Assembly: GCF_035083965.1 (NCBI RefSeq)
Contig: NC_089727.1
Location: 6,639,501-6,703,500 of the forward strand
Direction of reading: 5' to 3'
Origin: Branchiostoma lanceolatum
Taxonomy: Eukaryota; Chordata; Leptocardii; Amphioxiformes; Branchiostomatidae
Length of the DNA: 64,000 bases
Part shown: positions 1 through 13,000 of the stretch, piece after piece
How the letters are laid out: each line of letters begins with the position of its first letter
Numbering within the stretch: position 1 is the first letter of the stretch
Made by a program: the position numbers and the translations under genes
Notes under the pieces: generated by a model
The model's input: only the letters and a program-made list of their open reading frames with translations
Told to the model about the DNA's origin: nothing
The model's database searches: none

Positions 1-349
1 AGGGTAACGTTACCATAGGAGTGGGCAAACGCCTTCTGAATCGGTATACTTGCTGGTTTTGACGAAAGAAAGAAAGTACTGTTGGCCATGAACATTGATT
101 AAGGTTCCCAAGTAGAATTATATTAAAATCCAAAGATCGCATTGATTGAAGTTTGTAGATACTCTATTTAGTCTCCATTCTTTGAACTTTATTCCCTTTG
201 TGTTCCCCCATACATTTCCTGTTACGTCGTGTTGTTACCTTCGCCAAGGGTAACGTTACGTATACGTTTCCATTGTCCTTTGTGGTTGGCAGTAAAAAAG
301 GAAAGGAAAGTGATCTCGAACCAGTTCAGCTCAAATGAACTCAATGAAC

Positions 350-605
350 AGATAAGCTAATCTTCCACTGGTCGTGACAGGAAGACAGGCGCTATATACA
401 GTATTTACAGGTTCATTGTACCGGGGAAATTCCCCGAGCTCTTTTCGACAAGAACAATGAACAGTGCACCACGGCTTAACGTCCCGTCCTAAGGACTGCG
501 ACCTTTTCCGGCAGCGTGCATGTCGGGTGAGCGACACAACCGGGATCGAACCCGGGGCTTCCAGTTCCAGAGACAAGATCGCTAACCACTGGACTACGCA
601 CGCTA
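350..605 (-). mobile_element. tRNA-derived SINE, family 1
   Basis: Read on the minus strand, the head carries an A-box-like TAGTCCAGTGGTTAGCG (582-599) and a perfect B box GGTTCGATCCC (542-552) at normal tRNA spacing. A non-tRNA body follows with GGACGTTAAGCCGTGG and TTGTCGAAAAGAGCTCGG. The two ends of the tRNA-like head do not pair as an acceptor stem, so it is not a working tRNA. A body-only relative lies at 46499-46650. Confidence 0.7.
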
Positions 606-1082
606 TGGGTGAGTTTGTGGACAACATAACTCGAAAAATGGTAAACGGATCTCTATCTAATGATAGTTGGTGTGCGAGTGTATGTGAAACGAAGGACAAG
701 TCCGATTATGGACCGCCTAGTGGCTTCCTGTGGTACTGCAGCAGAACTCCCAGTTTTCATATCTCACGTTCTGGATATCGTATGGCCATGATCTTTAAAG
801 GTAGATACTAGTAGCTTTTGCTCTCATGACGAAGTGGTATAGGTTTGTGTTAACAGCTTTGTCATGACTTTTGGTATGTAGGTAGCTAAAGTGATTCAAA
901 CAGGAGAGCCTTATTTGCATGATCAATGAGAAACATTTATAATACGCCAGTCGTAAATGGTAACAAAGGTATGAAGTCATGGAACTCTAGTTTTTTTGTC
1001 AAAGATGCCAACAATACACAAGTAAACAGACACAGGTAGCAATAATGACAGACACTTCTGATGGTTCAGGTATAAAAATAAT

Positions 1083-1088
1083 GTTTAT
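1083..1088 (-). terminator. candidate ILK polyadenylation signal
   Basis: AATAAA on the minus strand about 2.96 kb beyond the ILK stop codon. It is the first clear canonical hexamer found downstream of the gene. A closer variant signal is possible, so this is a weak call. Confidence 0.3.
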
Positions 1089-4045
1089 TGGCAGTACAAG
1101 TAGTAGCAATATGGCGAGTACTGCCCCCTACCGGAGCTATTGCAGATGAACCCATCACAGTGAAGCCATAACCAGGGATTAATACATCTATAGTCAGCAT
1201 ACAATTCATCAAACTGGCTGTACAATCTATAACTGCAATGGATAAGGTTAGGGATGGACCTGAAAAATTGTGGGGAGTGGGCATTTGTGTGAAGATGTCT
1301 TTGCCAATTTGTTTTTTCTTTTGAAAACTCCTTGTACAAAGTTTGTTTCGTTTTTCCTACCCTGTAAATTTAATACACATCACATTCCTTCTGGGTATAC
1401 ATCATCAACCTTCAGCCTGCTAAGTTACCTGTTTGGCACCAAATCTGCATTGATTATAGGGTTATTTGGCAGGTAAAAGGTTAATGATAGAGTATGTGAA
1501 TATAAACACTCTGAGGGGACTCAGCTCAAGTCCGCAATAACATTCAAGGAAGCACTGTACGAGTAATCCTGAAGCAAATGGCAGAGGAAATATTAGCAAT
1601 GTCTTTCTACTGTGTTTTTTTTCTGCAGACAAACACTACACTGGCCCACATGGCAGACATCCTTCAGTCCTATGTAAAAATAAGTTTACTACTGCATTGA
1701 CTTTCAACTTGGTAAAACAAACTAGAGCTTAAGGTTAACAATTTTCCCCAACTGCACCTCAATGAAGATAACCTATAAAATATTCCGTGGCAACAAATAC
1801 CAAACATGTCAAACTAAAACATACAGTTACAGTTGTAAATACTGTTCCATTTTAAATGTCTTTGATACTAGGTTTGCAGTGCACATCGCTTATTGTACAC
1901 TCTTTAAACCATACATTGCATCATAGCACTACAGATAGAAGAATATCATACATGCATATATAGAATTTTAAGTGTATTAGGAATAGCAAGCAGATGTGCA
2001 AAGCTAGTATAGCTCTTGGATGCATACTGGGTATCTATGTTAATCATATGACTAGTTATGTGATGATGAAACTTTGCCATCTTTACCACTTGCATAATAC
2101 TTAATGATGTTTTAGTAGATTCTGCCTTCTACCAAAATCACACTTTGTTTGAAATACAGGATCAAGAAAAGAACAGAATTCAAGGCACTTTCTGGAACAG
2201 ACATCCAGGGTTAGTTCTGACATAAATAAACTACTTTATCAATCATCAAGTAGATTATGAATGTCATTAATTTGACAATCCCTGCAACTTTTAAACATCG
2301 AGCTGCAAGCTCACACTCGACGTGTAACAGAACTCTATCTTGCAGGAAGACACAATAAACAGCTTTCCCCAAGCCACAATCCCTACCCATACATGTATAC
2401 CCATATAGGGTAAGGTGTCTAATCTATAGCTATACACAAAATACTGTCATTAAATATATTAACAATCCTTATATGATATTTTCATATTCTGAGATTTTCA
2501 CTCATGACTGTGCTATGGCCTGTATACCTGAAACACCATTTACCCTACTACCATATTCAACCATACCCTTTTAAAGTCATTAATGTGAAATGAGCAAAAG
2601 ACAGTCACATTTAGATGATTAAGATTCTCTAAGAATCAGTGTGTTGGATGAAATAACATAATTCGTATATGGCATTTTTTTGTTGGTTTTCATTTCCTCC
2701 ATGAACACAAAATATATCTGTAATGTATTTGAGACAAAAAAACAACAACTGACTAATTGTTCTTTGTATGTGGCTATTTCACAAAGTCTGATTTCATTGT
2801 GGCTTTCCTAACTTGACACAAGTAGTCAGTGGTCATCTCTTACTGTTACACAAAAATATATGGCATGCAGTAGCACAATGCCAAAAATCACTCACCAATC
2901 AATTAAGATTAAAAATACTAAATATAATACAAGGAAAACTAAATTATCAACATTCGTTCTCATCAGCTCACTTTGATCAGATAACAAATACTAAGTACAA
3001 ATATTGCAGATTAGTGCAGTAAGTTATATAATCATATTAAGTCGTTTTAAGTGCGAGGAAAATATGTGCATGTCATTCCTTACCCAAAGAAGGTTTTCAA
3101 TACTGAGTTATCAATTCTAAAATAAAACTTAATACCAAACATATTACAGTATGCGGCACTGTTGGTGCTCCAAATGTCTAGATCTGCCTGTGCCATCCTT
3201 GTTGATTGTCTTGAAGCATTACCAGACACTAAGACTACGTAGGGAGGCAAAATCATGATTTTTCTCCAGCTCACGGTTTCCGGAGAACAGAATCTTTCTA
3301 CAGCTAGATGTGCAAAGGTTAGGTGTGACAGGTCGTTCAGTGTGATATAACAAGCTGCTGCTGCGCCGCGTACCTGTGAAGCTGTTTTGTTACGACGAAT
3401 GGCAGTTATACCGGCTATATAGATACAGATAAATCTGCGGCAAAACGCATTGGAGGAACAATCTTTCCAGAAAACAGTATGCGATCCCCCTTGTGTCCTC
3501 TTAACGTCAACATAAAATTATCAGGGATAATACTAAGCTCGCAGCAGCACTATAGTCACATACGGCTACAGTATTGGACCAAAATGTTCGCATAAAACCA
3601 CCGCAAATATTTCTGCATTTACAGCAGTTTCAGAACTAATCATTGCCTGAATCTTGGACAAATGCAGTGAGCTGTGCCAGTTCACAGAGGGAGCTTCCCA
3701 GCAGAAAGGCCTACTGCTCCAGGAACTGTGAGCTTTGAGAAACGTCATGATTTTGCCTTCCTACATCTGCTGGGAGTTTAACCAAGACCTGCACAATTCC
3801 CCTTGTTACATCATAGCACGTACTCATGAGTGCCCTACCCTAGGAACTCCTATTTTACAAGAATACTTTGTAAGTACCGATAGTATGTATGGCCAAATTC
3901 ACCTTAAGTATACCATAAGAATATGATGTTTGAATATAATTATTACAATGATGACTTCGCTTCCGCTCTCATTTACCAAACGTTGCAACTTTAAAACCTA
4001 TCTAAGATATGAACAGATAATATAAGACGTCATGAATGGCAAGAC

Positions 4046-7000
4046 TTATTCTGTTTTCTCCTGCATCTTTTCTAAGATGGGTATGATCATGTCGAAGGTT
4101 GGTCGCTTGGCTGGGTCCTCGTTTAGACAGATCTTGATGAGCCTGCAGGCGTGCTGGGAGGCTCCTGGAGGGATGGTGGGCCGCAGACCCTCCAGAGCAA
4201 TCTGTACAAACAACATGGGGACATTAAGCAAGGCTCGAAATTCATTTTTGGAAAAAGGCGCACTGGTGCACCCAACCCAAAAAATTAGGCGCACAGAAAA
4301 AAAATTGGGTGCACCGCATAAAGTAAAGTTGAAAGTCAGAATTTATATATGTATAAATCATGATTACAAACACTCTTATAAGAACTTCTGTAATAATACA
4401 GCTAACAACAAAATTTCACACAAGTAATACATCAAATAAAGTATAACAAAAGGTTATATTGCTTTTTCTGATACTTACATTTCAAGATATTCTGTATACT
4501 AGTGTATAATAGTACCTTTTACCCAATACCTTACGAAAATATCTAGGTACACCAGTGCACCCACAGTCAAAAATTAGGTGCACAGCTCCAATTTTGGGTG
4601 CACACAGGTGCACATGCACCCACTATTTTGAGCCCTGTTAAGCAAGGTGGTCTTGTGGTCAGGGTTGCTGACTTAGAATCTTTAATCTTTATCTATTGGT
4701 TTGGCTGTTCAGCACCCACAGCCAGGGCTGCCCAACTAGCCTGTTGCTATTACAAAGGGCCAGCCAGTACATTGGAATTTTGACATGGACAGTATAACAA
4801 CCTTTTACATTATTCTAAGTTCATGTACATAAAGACTATTGTATATAAATGATTCAAAATATTGGTATCTACATCGAGAGGTCAGGGTCAGTACGTATAT
4901 GTACGACTTAGAATCTACAGGTTCTGGGTTCAAACCAATCCCTAGCAGGCCCCAATGTTGTGCCCACGGGAAAGGCACTTTACACCTACTTCCTAACTGA
5001 ACTTATTATATATAAGTGAAAATGAGTACCTAGCTTTGGATGGGACATAAAGCCGGAGGTCCCATGTTTAAGGAGAGCCAACACCCACGACATTTATCGA
5101 GAAGAGGCATATGAACTATAGATTTACATGTAGCACATCATAGTCCATGCTTTTCTTTTTCTCTTTATTATAAATAAGTTGTTCAACATAGAACTACATT
5201 TAGCTCTTATGGGCATGAATAATCATATGCACTAAAGATCATTGCTATTACATTGCATTGATAACCATGATACCTTCATGCCAGCCTCCATGGCGGACAG
5301 GTCAGCGAAAGGCACCTCCCTGGTGAGGAGCTCCCACATGAGCAGGGCAAAGCTCCACATGTCCGCAGCACGCTTGTTGATCTCGCTCTCTTTCTTCTGC
5401 AGAACTGTATGATACAGAGATATGGTTTCCATCAAAGGCCATGATGATATTCAAAAATACAAAACAACACTACATGCTTCCAAGTGTCCTCCTTCCGATT
5501 CCTGGGACTGCAACAAATTTATAGAACAGTTAAAGCTTGTTGATCTCATTCTCTGTCTTCCACAGATCTGAAGATTCCTAAGACTGTCAGTAGTAAGTTT
5601 GTTTGAGCCTTTGTTTATTCATGATAAGCTCAAATCGGCACGCAGGCAGCTTTTCATGAGGGCAGAGGTAAGGGTCAGATACAATATAGCAGAGATATAC
5701 AGTCATTTGAGTCATATTCATGGTACAACAATATACAATTGCCACAACATACAACATATAGTAGGGCGAAAGCTGGTTTATGAATGATAGCATGAAAGTT
5801 CATCTGTGTTGATCTTATTCTCCTTCTTTTGCAGAACTGAAAGGCACACAGATATCAAATAACATGGTTTCCCTCATTACAGGCCATGATGATATATAAA
5901 AATGCTGCAACACAACACTAGATGCTTCCAAGTATCGTTCTTCCTTAAGGAGGAAGGTTAATCTTCTGGTTAGGGTTGTTGACTCGAATCTGGGTTAGAA
6001 TCCCTAGCAGGCCCCAATGTTTACTCCTTGGGAAAGGCACTTTACACCTACTCCCTCACTCAAATCAGGTGAAAAAGAGTACCTCAAGCTACGGAGGTCC
6101 CAAGATTGAGGAGAGCCCAGCACACATATTGAAAAGAGTAGGGTACCATCTCCATCCCAGTGTGAGTGGATAAAACCTTACAGTCCAGTCTTAGGCAGCT
6201 TTTACTTCCTATACAAAACTGGTGTGCTATGCCTAACAGTGGTTCTCTGGTCATGCAAAACATGCAAACAAAACTTTTTAAAGCCTGTTAAGTGTGAAAG
6301 TTGTTAGTACTTACTCTCTGGTGCAAACCAGGCAGGGTTGAAGAGCTTGCCGGGATTCTGGAAGGAGAACTTGACATCCGCCATGTTGATTCTTGCTGTC
6401 AAGTCCTCATCAATCTGTGCAGGGAACAAACAAAGGTTTTCTCATCCAATCCACATGTTGTAAATTCTAATAAACAAACTGGACAAAAGTAAAAACTAGC
6501 ATAATTTAATCATATAAAAGACAAAGAAAACACAAACAGAAAGATCAAAATCAGAATACCTCCCCGTGAACTAGTAGCCTTTTCCATTCACTCCAATGAC
6601 CTGGACTGTCATGTCTAAATAAAGACTAGTTCTACCAACTCTGTTCTCTATTTCCTGCAACTCCAGCAAGTAGTACCTTTGCGGTCATCTTCCCACTCAC
6701 TGACTTCCTGCCTCTCTACTGACCGTTGGACCCGGACCAGTGGGAAACAAATCCAGCACACACCAAGACTAACTAACAAACAAATAAGGCAAACAAAACG
6801 AAAACATAGATTCTGTACATGGAGTCTACCGGTAAAAGTCTTCACTCACCATGATGTGTTTACTGTTGAGGTACAGCCTGGGTACCATGGGCTCCAGCGA
6901 GTGGAGGAACGCCATCCCTCGTGCCACGTCCAGCGCAAACTTGAACGCCTGTGCCTGGTCAACCACAATACCTGCAGCAAAGAGCATTCTGTTCATCATA

Positions 7001-10000
7001 CTGTAGTTGATACAAAGGGCCTACGTGTAAGATAGGCCCAAATTCAAATCCTACATCCCTATATTTGTAGAAGAATTTGCAGAAGTTGACTATCAGTTCA
7101 AATAACCACAAGACATTATCCACATATATAAATAGTTTCAAAGTAGTAAAGGGGTAGGTATTTTTTACATCATCAACTATATTGGGAACACACCATCAAA
7201 ATTATGGGTTTGAGTAGAATAAATCTATTCTATCACATTTTCCTCTAGGAAATCAGGATACAGAAAATATAGTCGGAATACAATCAAAACTGCCCAAGCA
7301 GTCTACCACTCAGGGGACCACTAAAATCTGGTCTTTGTGGACATGCTGTCACTATTGACAGGATTCTCATTGCTTGTGTCAAGGGGGAAAATTATTTATG
7401 GGACACACCAAAAACTGGCCTGTGGTAAAAGTGGTAACTTGTACAGGTTTGCCTGTACTAAAACAATTCTCTAAAAAACTAATCTAATGACTCCAACACA
7501 GCAAGAAGGACAGACAAGGAAGGAGGTATTGTGTAAGAGTGAACAAAACTTCTACCAACAGTAAAATAATTACATGGGAATGTTGACAGAAAAAAGACAA
7601 AACAAGAAAAGAAGTAAGACATTTGGACACACCCTTAATCCTTCCTGATCCATCCTTAACAGACATTATGATAATGCTAAGATCTCAAAACTTAAGATTT
7701 TATCTGTGCCTTGCCTGTGTCTCAAAAGCAGTAAATCCTCACCAATAGATGATTTATGGTATCCAATGATGGCTTTGGTTGAAAGAGAAGAGGTAGGCAG
7801 AGAAAAGCAACCTGAGAGAGCTTTGCACCTGCATGCAGCTGATAACACAGGTGTTACGACTAAAACAGTTTCACCTGAACACATGCAACAGATAACTTTG
7901 CTTTGTTGGGTTTCTAGAGGTAGGGGGAAGGGTGGGGTCTATCACACTAAGCGTGCAACATGCAAGCTACTTTTGTGTCTAATTGAAATGTCACTTTGTG
8001 ATTTGAGCATATACTATAGCGTGTACCAACAGAATTCTGCTAGGTCACATATATCTGCCACCCTGAAAAACGTGTCAAAAGAGATCTTCAATGCAACGTG
8101 CTCTAGTATAATGCACTCTAGCAGATCATATATATGTAACCTGGCAGAAAAATGTTGATAATGGGTTAAGTTGTAGTAAACTAAGACTCACACAGATGGA
8201 CAACATTGTCTACTAGACATTCAAGACTAATGATACAGCCACAACAGATATGACTGCAAAAAAAAAGGAACTTCCTATTACATGTACTAACAAAATGAAG
8301 AGTGGTCCAATAATGAAGGCAACATAGGATCTCTCTAAGTTTGAAACAAGATACAAGCAGTAAGAAATGCAATATTTTCAATCATCTATCAAGGAGTTAG
8401 GCTCTAAGTACATGAGGAACATGGGCCAACTCGGAACCAAGACTCTTCCATAAACAAATTGATGGGGGCATTTAGGTTTCTATAGCAGGAGTATAAAATC
8501 TTTTGAGTACATGGTAGGTATTGAATTGAAATGAAAGCGGAAAAGGTAAATGAGCGTCATGACTACCCCCTCCAGAATCTTTCAAAATAATGGAAAAATT
8601 CAAATTATCAGATTTCTGAAGGACAGTGATTGTTCAAGGGAGATTACAAAGTTTACAACACAGCACAAGGGACACAACAGTCAACAGTTAAGGTGTCAGT
8701 TTAGCATATCATAAACTACAGTCTTCAGTCTGTACAATTTTTGCATCACATTTTGCCTTTTTGTGCATTACATATGCTATCAGTATATACCCTGTAGGCA
8801 GATATCAAGAAATCTGCAGCTTCTAAATCAAACAACCAAACACAGCTATCAAAACAAACATGCACTGTTAAGAAATACAGTCTGTGTTTTGGTTTAGTGG
8901 TGTGAAGTTCAAAGTTGTTGGGTAGAATTGAGTAAAAATCCAACAGACCCAATATCTAAGAGTAGCCTGGTAACCATCCTATTCTAGCTCTGGCTCCCTT
9001 CTAGTCAGAATAGTCTGGGCCCCGTTAGACAAATTATTGGCATCTGAGTATTCTACTAGAATATAGGCATCAGTTCTGATTGGCTTCAAGAAGTTCAAGT
9101 CACACTGTCCTCCTGAAAGAATGGCAACAGCCATTAGTAGTAGTAGTAGTAGTACGTGCACAGGCCAGAACTGGCCCCTTGCGTAGGATTATACCGCCCC
9201 TTTACGGGGTGACATACCCTTTCGTTGGCAGTCGTACAAGACGGTGATGCGCCAGATCTCCCGCCCGGGTGAATGATGTAAATCACCGTGTGGCTAATAC
9301 GAGACGGAGGTTCGCCAGGCCTCTATCCGGGTGATTTGTAGTGAATCACCAACTCCAGATAGAAGGATTGGGAAATTAAATCCCTATGAAATCTCTAATT
9401 CCCGTAATGATGCAGGACATAAGGACCAAAAGTTTCAATGGAGACGGAGGACAGACCATTCTGCAAAGGAGCAATCAGAGGAGTGAACAGGAGCTAGAAC
9501 AGGATGAATTCCAGGTTACTTCAAGAATGTCATTCCTCCACATATCGTGCCTGGACAGTGGCGTCGGTGTGGCAGGACTCAGAACCAATAGGTCCCGGGT
9601 TCGATGCTCACCATGCCCCGGAGTTGTGCCCTTGGGAAAGGCACTTACACAACCTTTTCTGGCAGTGGAGTGACGCCCACCGAGCCTCTTTGGCTAATCT
9701 GTCTAAAAGTGTGCAAAAAAACACACTACGGATTTGGTTGCCGATGTGCCAACATCTAGCACATTTGCAACCAAGAACCGTACAAACATGTCGTGCCTGA
9801 TGACCTACCATGTCCCTCGTGCAGGATGTTGAAGAGCGAGCCGTACGGCATGAACTGGTTGATGACTACGAGGTGAGGAGGCTGGTTACAGGCGCCCAGC
9901 ACGGGAAGCACGTTGGGGTGGGAGAAAATCCTGCAACATGGGATTACAGATAGATTACTTCAACACTGATCACTAACCAGGAAATACAGTGAAAGTCTGG

Positions 10001-13000
10001 AAAGTCTAATTGATTTCTAAAAGCACACTATCTCAATGAATAAACAAATTACGACAACAATAAAGATGGCATAATATAAGTGAATTTATAGAGACATTCA
10101 AGTTTCATTTCCAGACTTAATAATTCATTTTTAGACTTAATGTTTTTAACATCTCAACTTTCCATAAAATATACCAATGTTGGAACTTCTAGACTATGTG
10201 TCTTCAACATTGTTAACCAAAGAACATCAAAATGAATGCAAGGTTTAAACTAAAAATAGAACAGAGGATGAAACTTACCTTAGTCTTGGATACTCTTCAG
10301 AAAAGTCCCTTGCTTTTCTTGCGTTGATGTCTCTCACTTTCAGGATCTTGGCAACAATCTCATTGCCCTGCCACATGCCTTTCCAGAGCTGGGTAGGGAA
10401 CAGTGACATCATTAGCAAAGTTAAACACTATCTTTGATAACAGCCTGGGCATTTGGACTCTCTAACTGATGGTAACGTTACCAGTCAGAAATTGAATAAA
10501 CTGCCAGAGAGTCAAGCATATTTTTTGGCTAAAAATCTACCAGCATGTTAATTGAACGGGGCTCAGTGACCTGCAAACATTCGCCGATCACTAAAAAGAT
10601 TGTGAGGTGATTGGGAGAATACTGGCTCCATTGCTGCCGAAAAAGTCCCTTTGGAGCTCGCAGACTCATAGGGCTGTTTTCTTGCTTTGTTACGCAAGCT
10701 TTGGGGGTGTGGAGCTTACCTCTCCTGAAGCATTTGTGTTCATTTTGACTTGTAGATTGAGCTGCTTGATGTCAATACCAGAGTGCCTGGACAGGGTTCC
10801 ATTTCCTGGGGACAAAATGGTAAGAATCATTGTAAGTATAAAACATTTTTGGCAGATTTCAACAGGTCTAAGATCGTTTTCATACGCAACACAAAACAAA
10901 TTGTTACAAGATGAATCAAACTGGGAAGATTTTGTTGAAGATTGTGAACTTACTACTTCTTGTCTTTGTTCCTCTCCAAATATTTTCTGCAAAGAAAATG
11001 GCAAAAGAAAAACATTAAATCATGGTTGTTGTATTCATACAAAAACTGGTATCAGAAAAACAGCAAAAGTTTGTATCAATGTTGTGGAAAAGTTGACCTA
11101 CGTTGTGTTTTATGTAGTAAACTCTCTGAAGTAGTGTGAAGCAGTGTAAAGAGTGAACGACAGAGGAGATTAGCATCAAGTCACACCAGTTTATCTCCTT
11201 GGTTCTCAGACATTTTAAGGTGAAAATATAGCAAGAGGACATTGTAAAAGTAGAGATTATTGCTGCGTACCTAAACGTAACATCAGGTACAGGTACAGGT
11301 ACAAAGGTTTAGGTACAGGTCCGGACATGTCCCTGTACCTGAACAATTTGAAAAATTAACATGTGTTTTACTGAACTTCTTCAATAATGACAGAAACATA
11401 ATCAAACTGTTTACAGCTTATTATTCAAAGAACATAACTAGGGTTCCTACTGCCAAACTCCCTTGGCCTTGCTATCAAAACTCCCGTCCTGCCTGAATGA
11501 TCTGTTGCATATTAGTTGCACTATTCCAAGGTGTCACTTTGGTCACGTTTGGTGTTGTATGAGGCCAGGAGATCAGTCACAAAATAAGCACATACTTGGT
11601 GTAAATTTATATCGGTACAGTACCGGCACTTCATGATCCGGTATTTTGGACCTATACCTAATCAATTTTTACGGTACAGTACGGGTTCTGCTACGCAGCA
11701 CTAGTAGTGATCTAGAGCAGGGAGGAAAACTTCAACATGACTGTATTAACTCCATAAAACTGAGGCATAACAGGGTTTTTTTCATTACTTTTTTCCATTT
11801 AAGCATTTCCTTTTAGAACAGAGAACCAACGATTAAATTGGAGTGGCCTTATCACAGACAATAAGGCATTAGTACAATGTAGATTAGCATCATCTCTGAC
11901 AAATAAGGACTAATCCCTTCAGTAAAGATCACTGTTAATCCTTTACTCTCTGGTTGAATTAATGAGCTTAGTAAACCATTAATTGGAGACAATTCATTGC
12001 CTCTTCACCCGATCTAATTACCATTAACATACATGTTCTGTAAGCCAAGTGAGGATTGCGACTGATCGCAAGTTTGTTTTGTTTTGAAGCTGGCTGAGAC
12101 AAAATTGTTCATTATGCAGTTTACGTGAGGAAACACCTTTTGCACATGTAGAAACTCAAGGTGGCATAGGGAGGATTGTTCATAAAAACTTATTAAGACA
12201 ATGAAGTAGCTTCAAGTACCGTATAAGATTTCAGACCCAAGATAAATTTGAACTTATTAAAAAGTCCAGAGTATGATATTAAATACAAAATTCTGACCCA
12301 AAATGAGTGAGTACAAATACATTGTTTCACAGTTTACTATTGAGTTGGTCTACAGTGCAAAACGTTACTGCTTTCTCTGCTTAGTACCCAGTACTTATAA
12401 GAGTTTGGGAGTTAAACACACCCCAATGCCTGCAGACTAGCCCCCCAACAGAAGTGGCCATGTGTGGCCCAAAAGCCATAGAAACGGAGATGGGCACTGC
12501 TGCCATACAACAAAAGGTGTGGGAAGGATTTAAGTTTTGATAGTGTACTTACGATGTACTGTTCCTGTGTGTGAGAGCCAATAGCAGCAGAGACAGAAGT
12601 GAAGAGTTCACAGTGTATGTGGAAGGTTTGTATAGAAAGTGATACAACGCTTGGAACTTCATCTGTGTTGGTAGAAGTCATTCTGAATCGAAGCTGAGCT
12701 GTAATTTCCAACTTGTGATCCACTGCTCACTGAGTCACTCAGTGTTCTATCTGCATAACGTGACATCACAGAAGCGGTGGATTGCTCATACCTTGACAAA
12801 GACTGGAGTTTGCCAGTCGAAAATTTGGGTAAGTCCAACTTTTTGTATTGGAAATTACAGTTCAACTTTGATTCAAACCACCTAATCTAGTGTAGAAAGA
12901 TGTGACCATTTTGGGACGGATCATAGAGGCTTGTGTTTGTGTCAAGAATTTGTTTACAGTTTTATTTGCCTAAACAGCGAATAGGATGTTTAGTCAGGTA

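Larger units (their letters stand above)
1..4045. other. ILK downstream region, no coding gene seen
   Basis: No open frame here resembles a known protein. The stretch probably contains the ILK 3'UTR (minus strand), because the nearest clear AATAAA on that strand is at 1083-1088. It holds a tRNA-derived SINE at about 350-605, a fragment of a dispersed repeat at about 690-870, and at 3295-3440 a copy of a repeat with the core TAGATGTGCAAAGGTTAGG, which recurs at 16840, 18845, 19180 and 51180. The remainder is AT-rich sequence in which I see nothing. The word TAACGTTAC occurs twice in the first 260 bases. Confidence 0.5.
4202..5273 (-). other. ILK intron 12
   Basis: Carries a 409 bp hAT-like insertion very near the acceptor (4229-4637) and a SINE fragment at about 4905-5100. 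The remainder, 4640-4900 and 5100-5273, is AT-rich and shows nothing further. Confidence 0.8.
6972..9808 (-). other. ILK intron 9
   Basis: 2.8 kb. The sequence 6976-8000 shows nothing recognisable. Beyond it lie a hairpin MITE (8032-8153), a TAGCC-ended element (about 8963-9525) that contains a TAG trinucleotide run (9134-9153) and two hairpin modules (9239-9350), and a SINE piece (about 9580-9690). Confidence 0.7.

Noticed and set aside
525-605. Possible tRNA gene on the minus strand with A and B boxes
   Set aside because: The ends do not pair as an acceptor stem and the sequence continues into a SINE body that recurs at 46499; it is a SINE head.
6315-6971. ILK as an active kinase
   Set aside because: The HRD catalytic loop is missing and DFG reads DVK, as in other ILK proteins, so it is annotated as a pseudokinase scaffold.
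12412-12865. Two overlapping minus-strand frames inside ILK intron 5 as an extra ILK exon
   Set aside because: The flanking ILK exons already join in phase (AAA G / AA AAT) and match vertebrate ILK without a gap.
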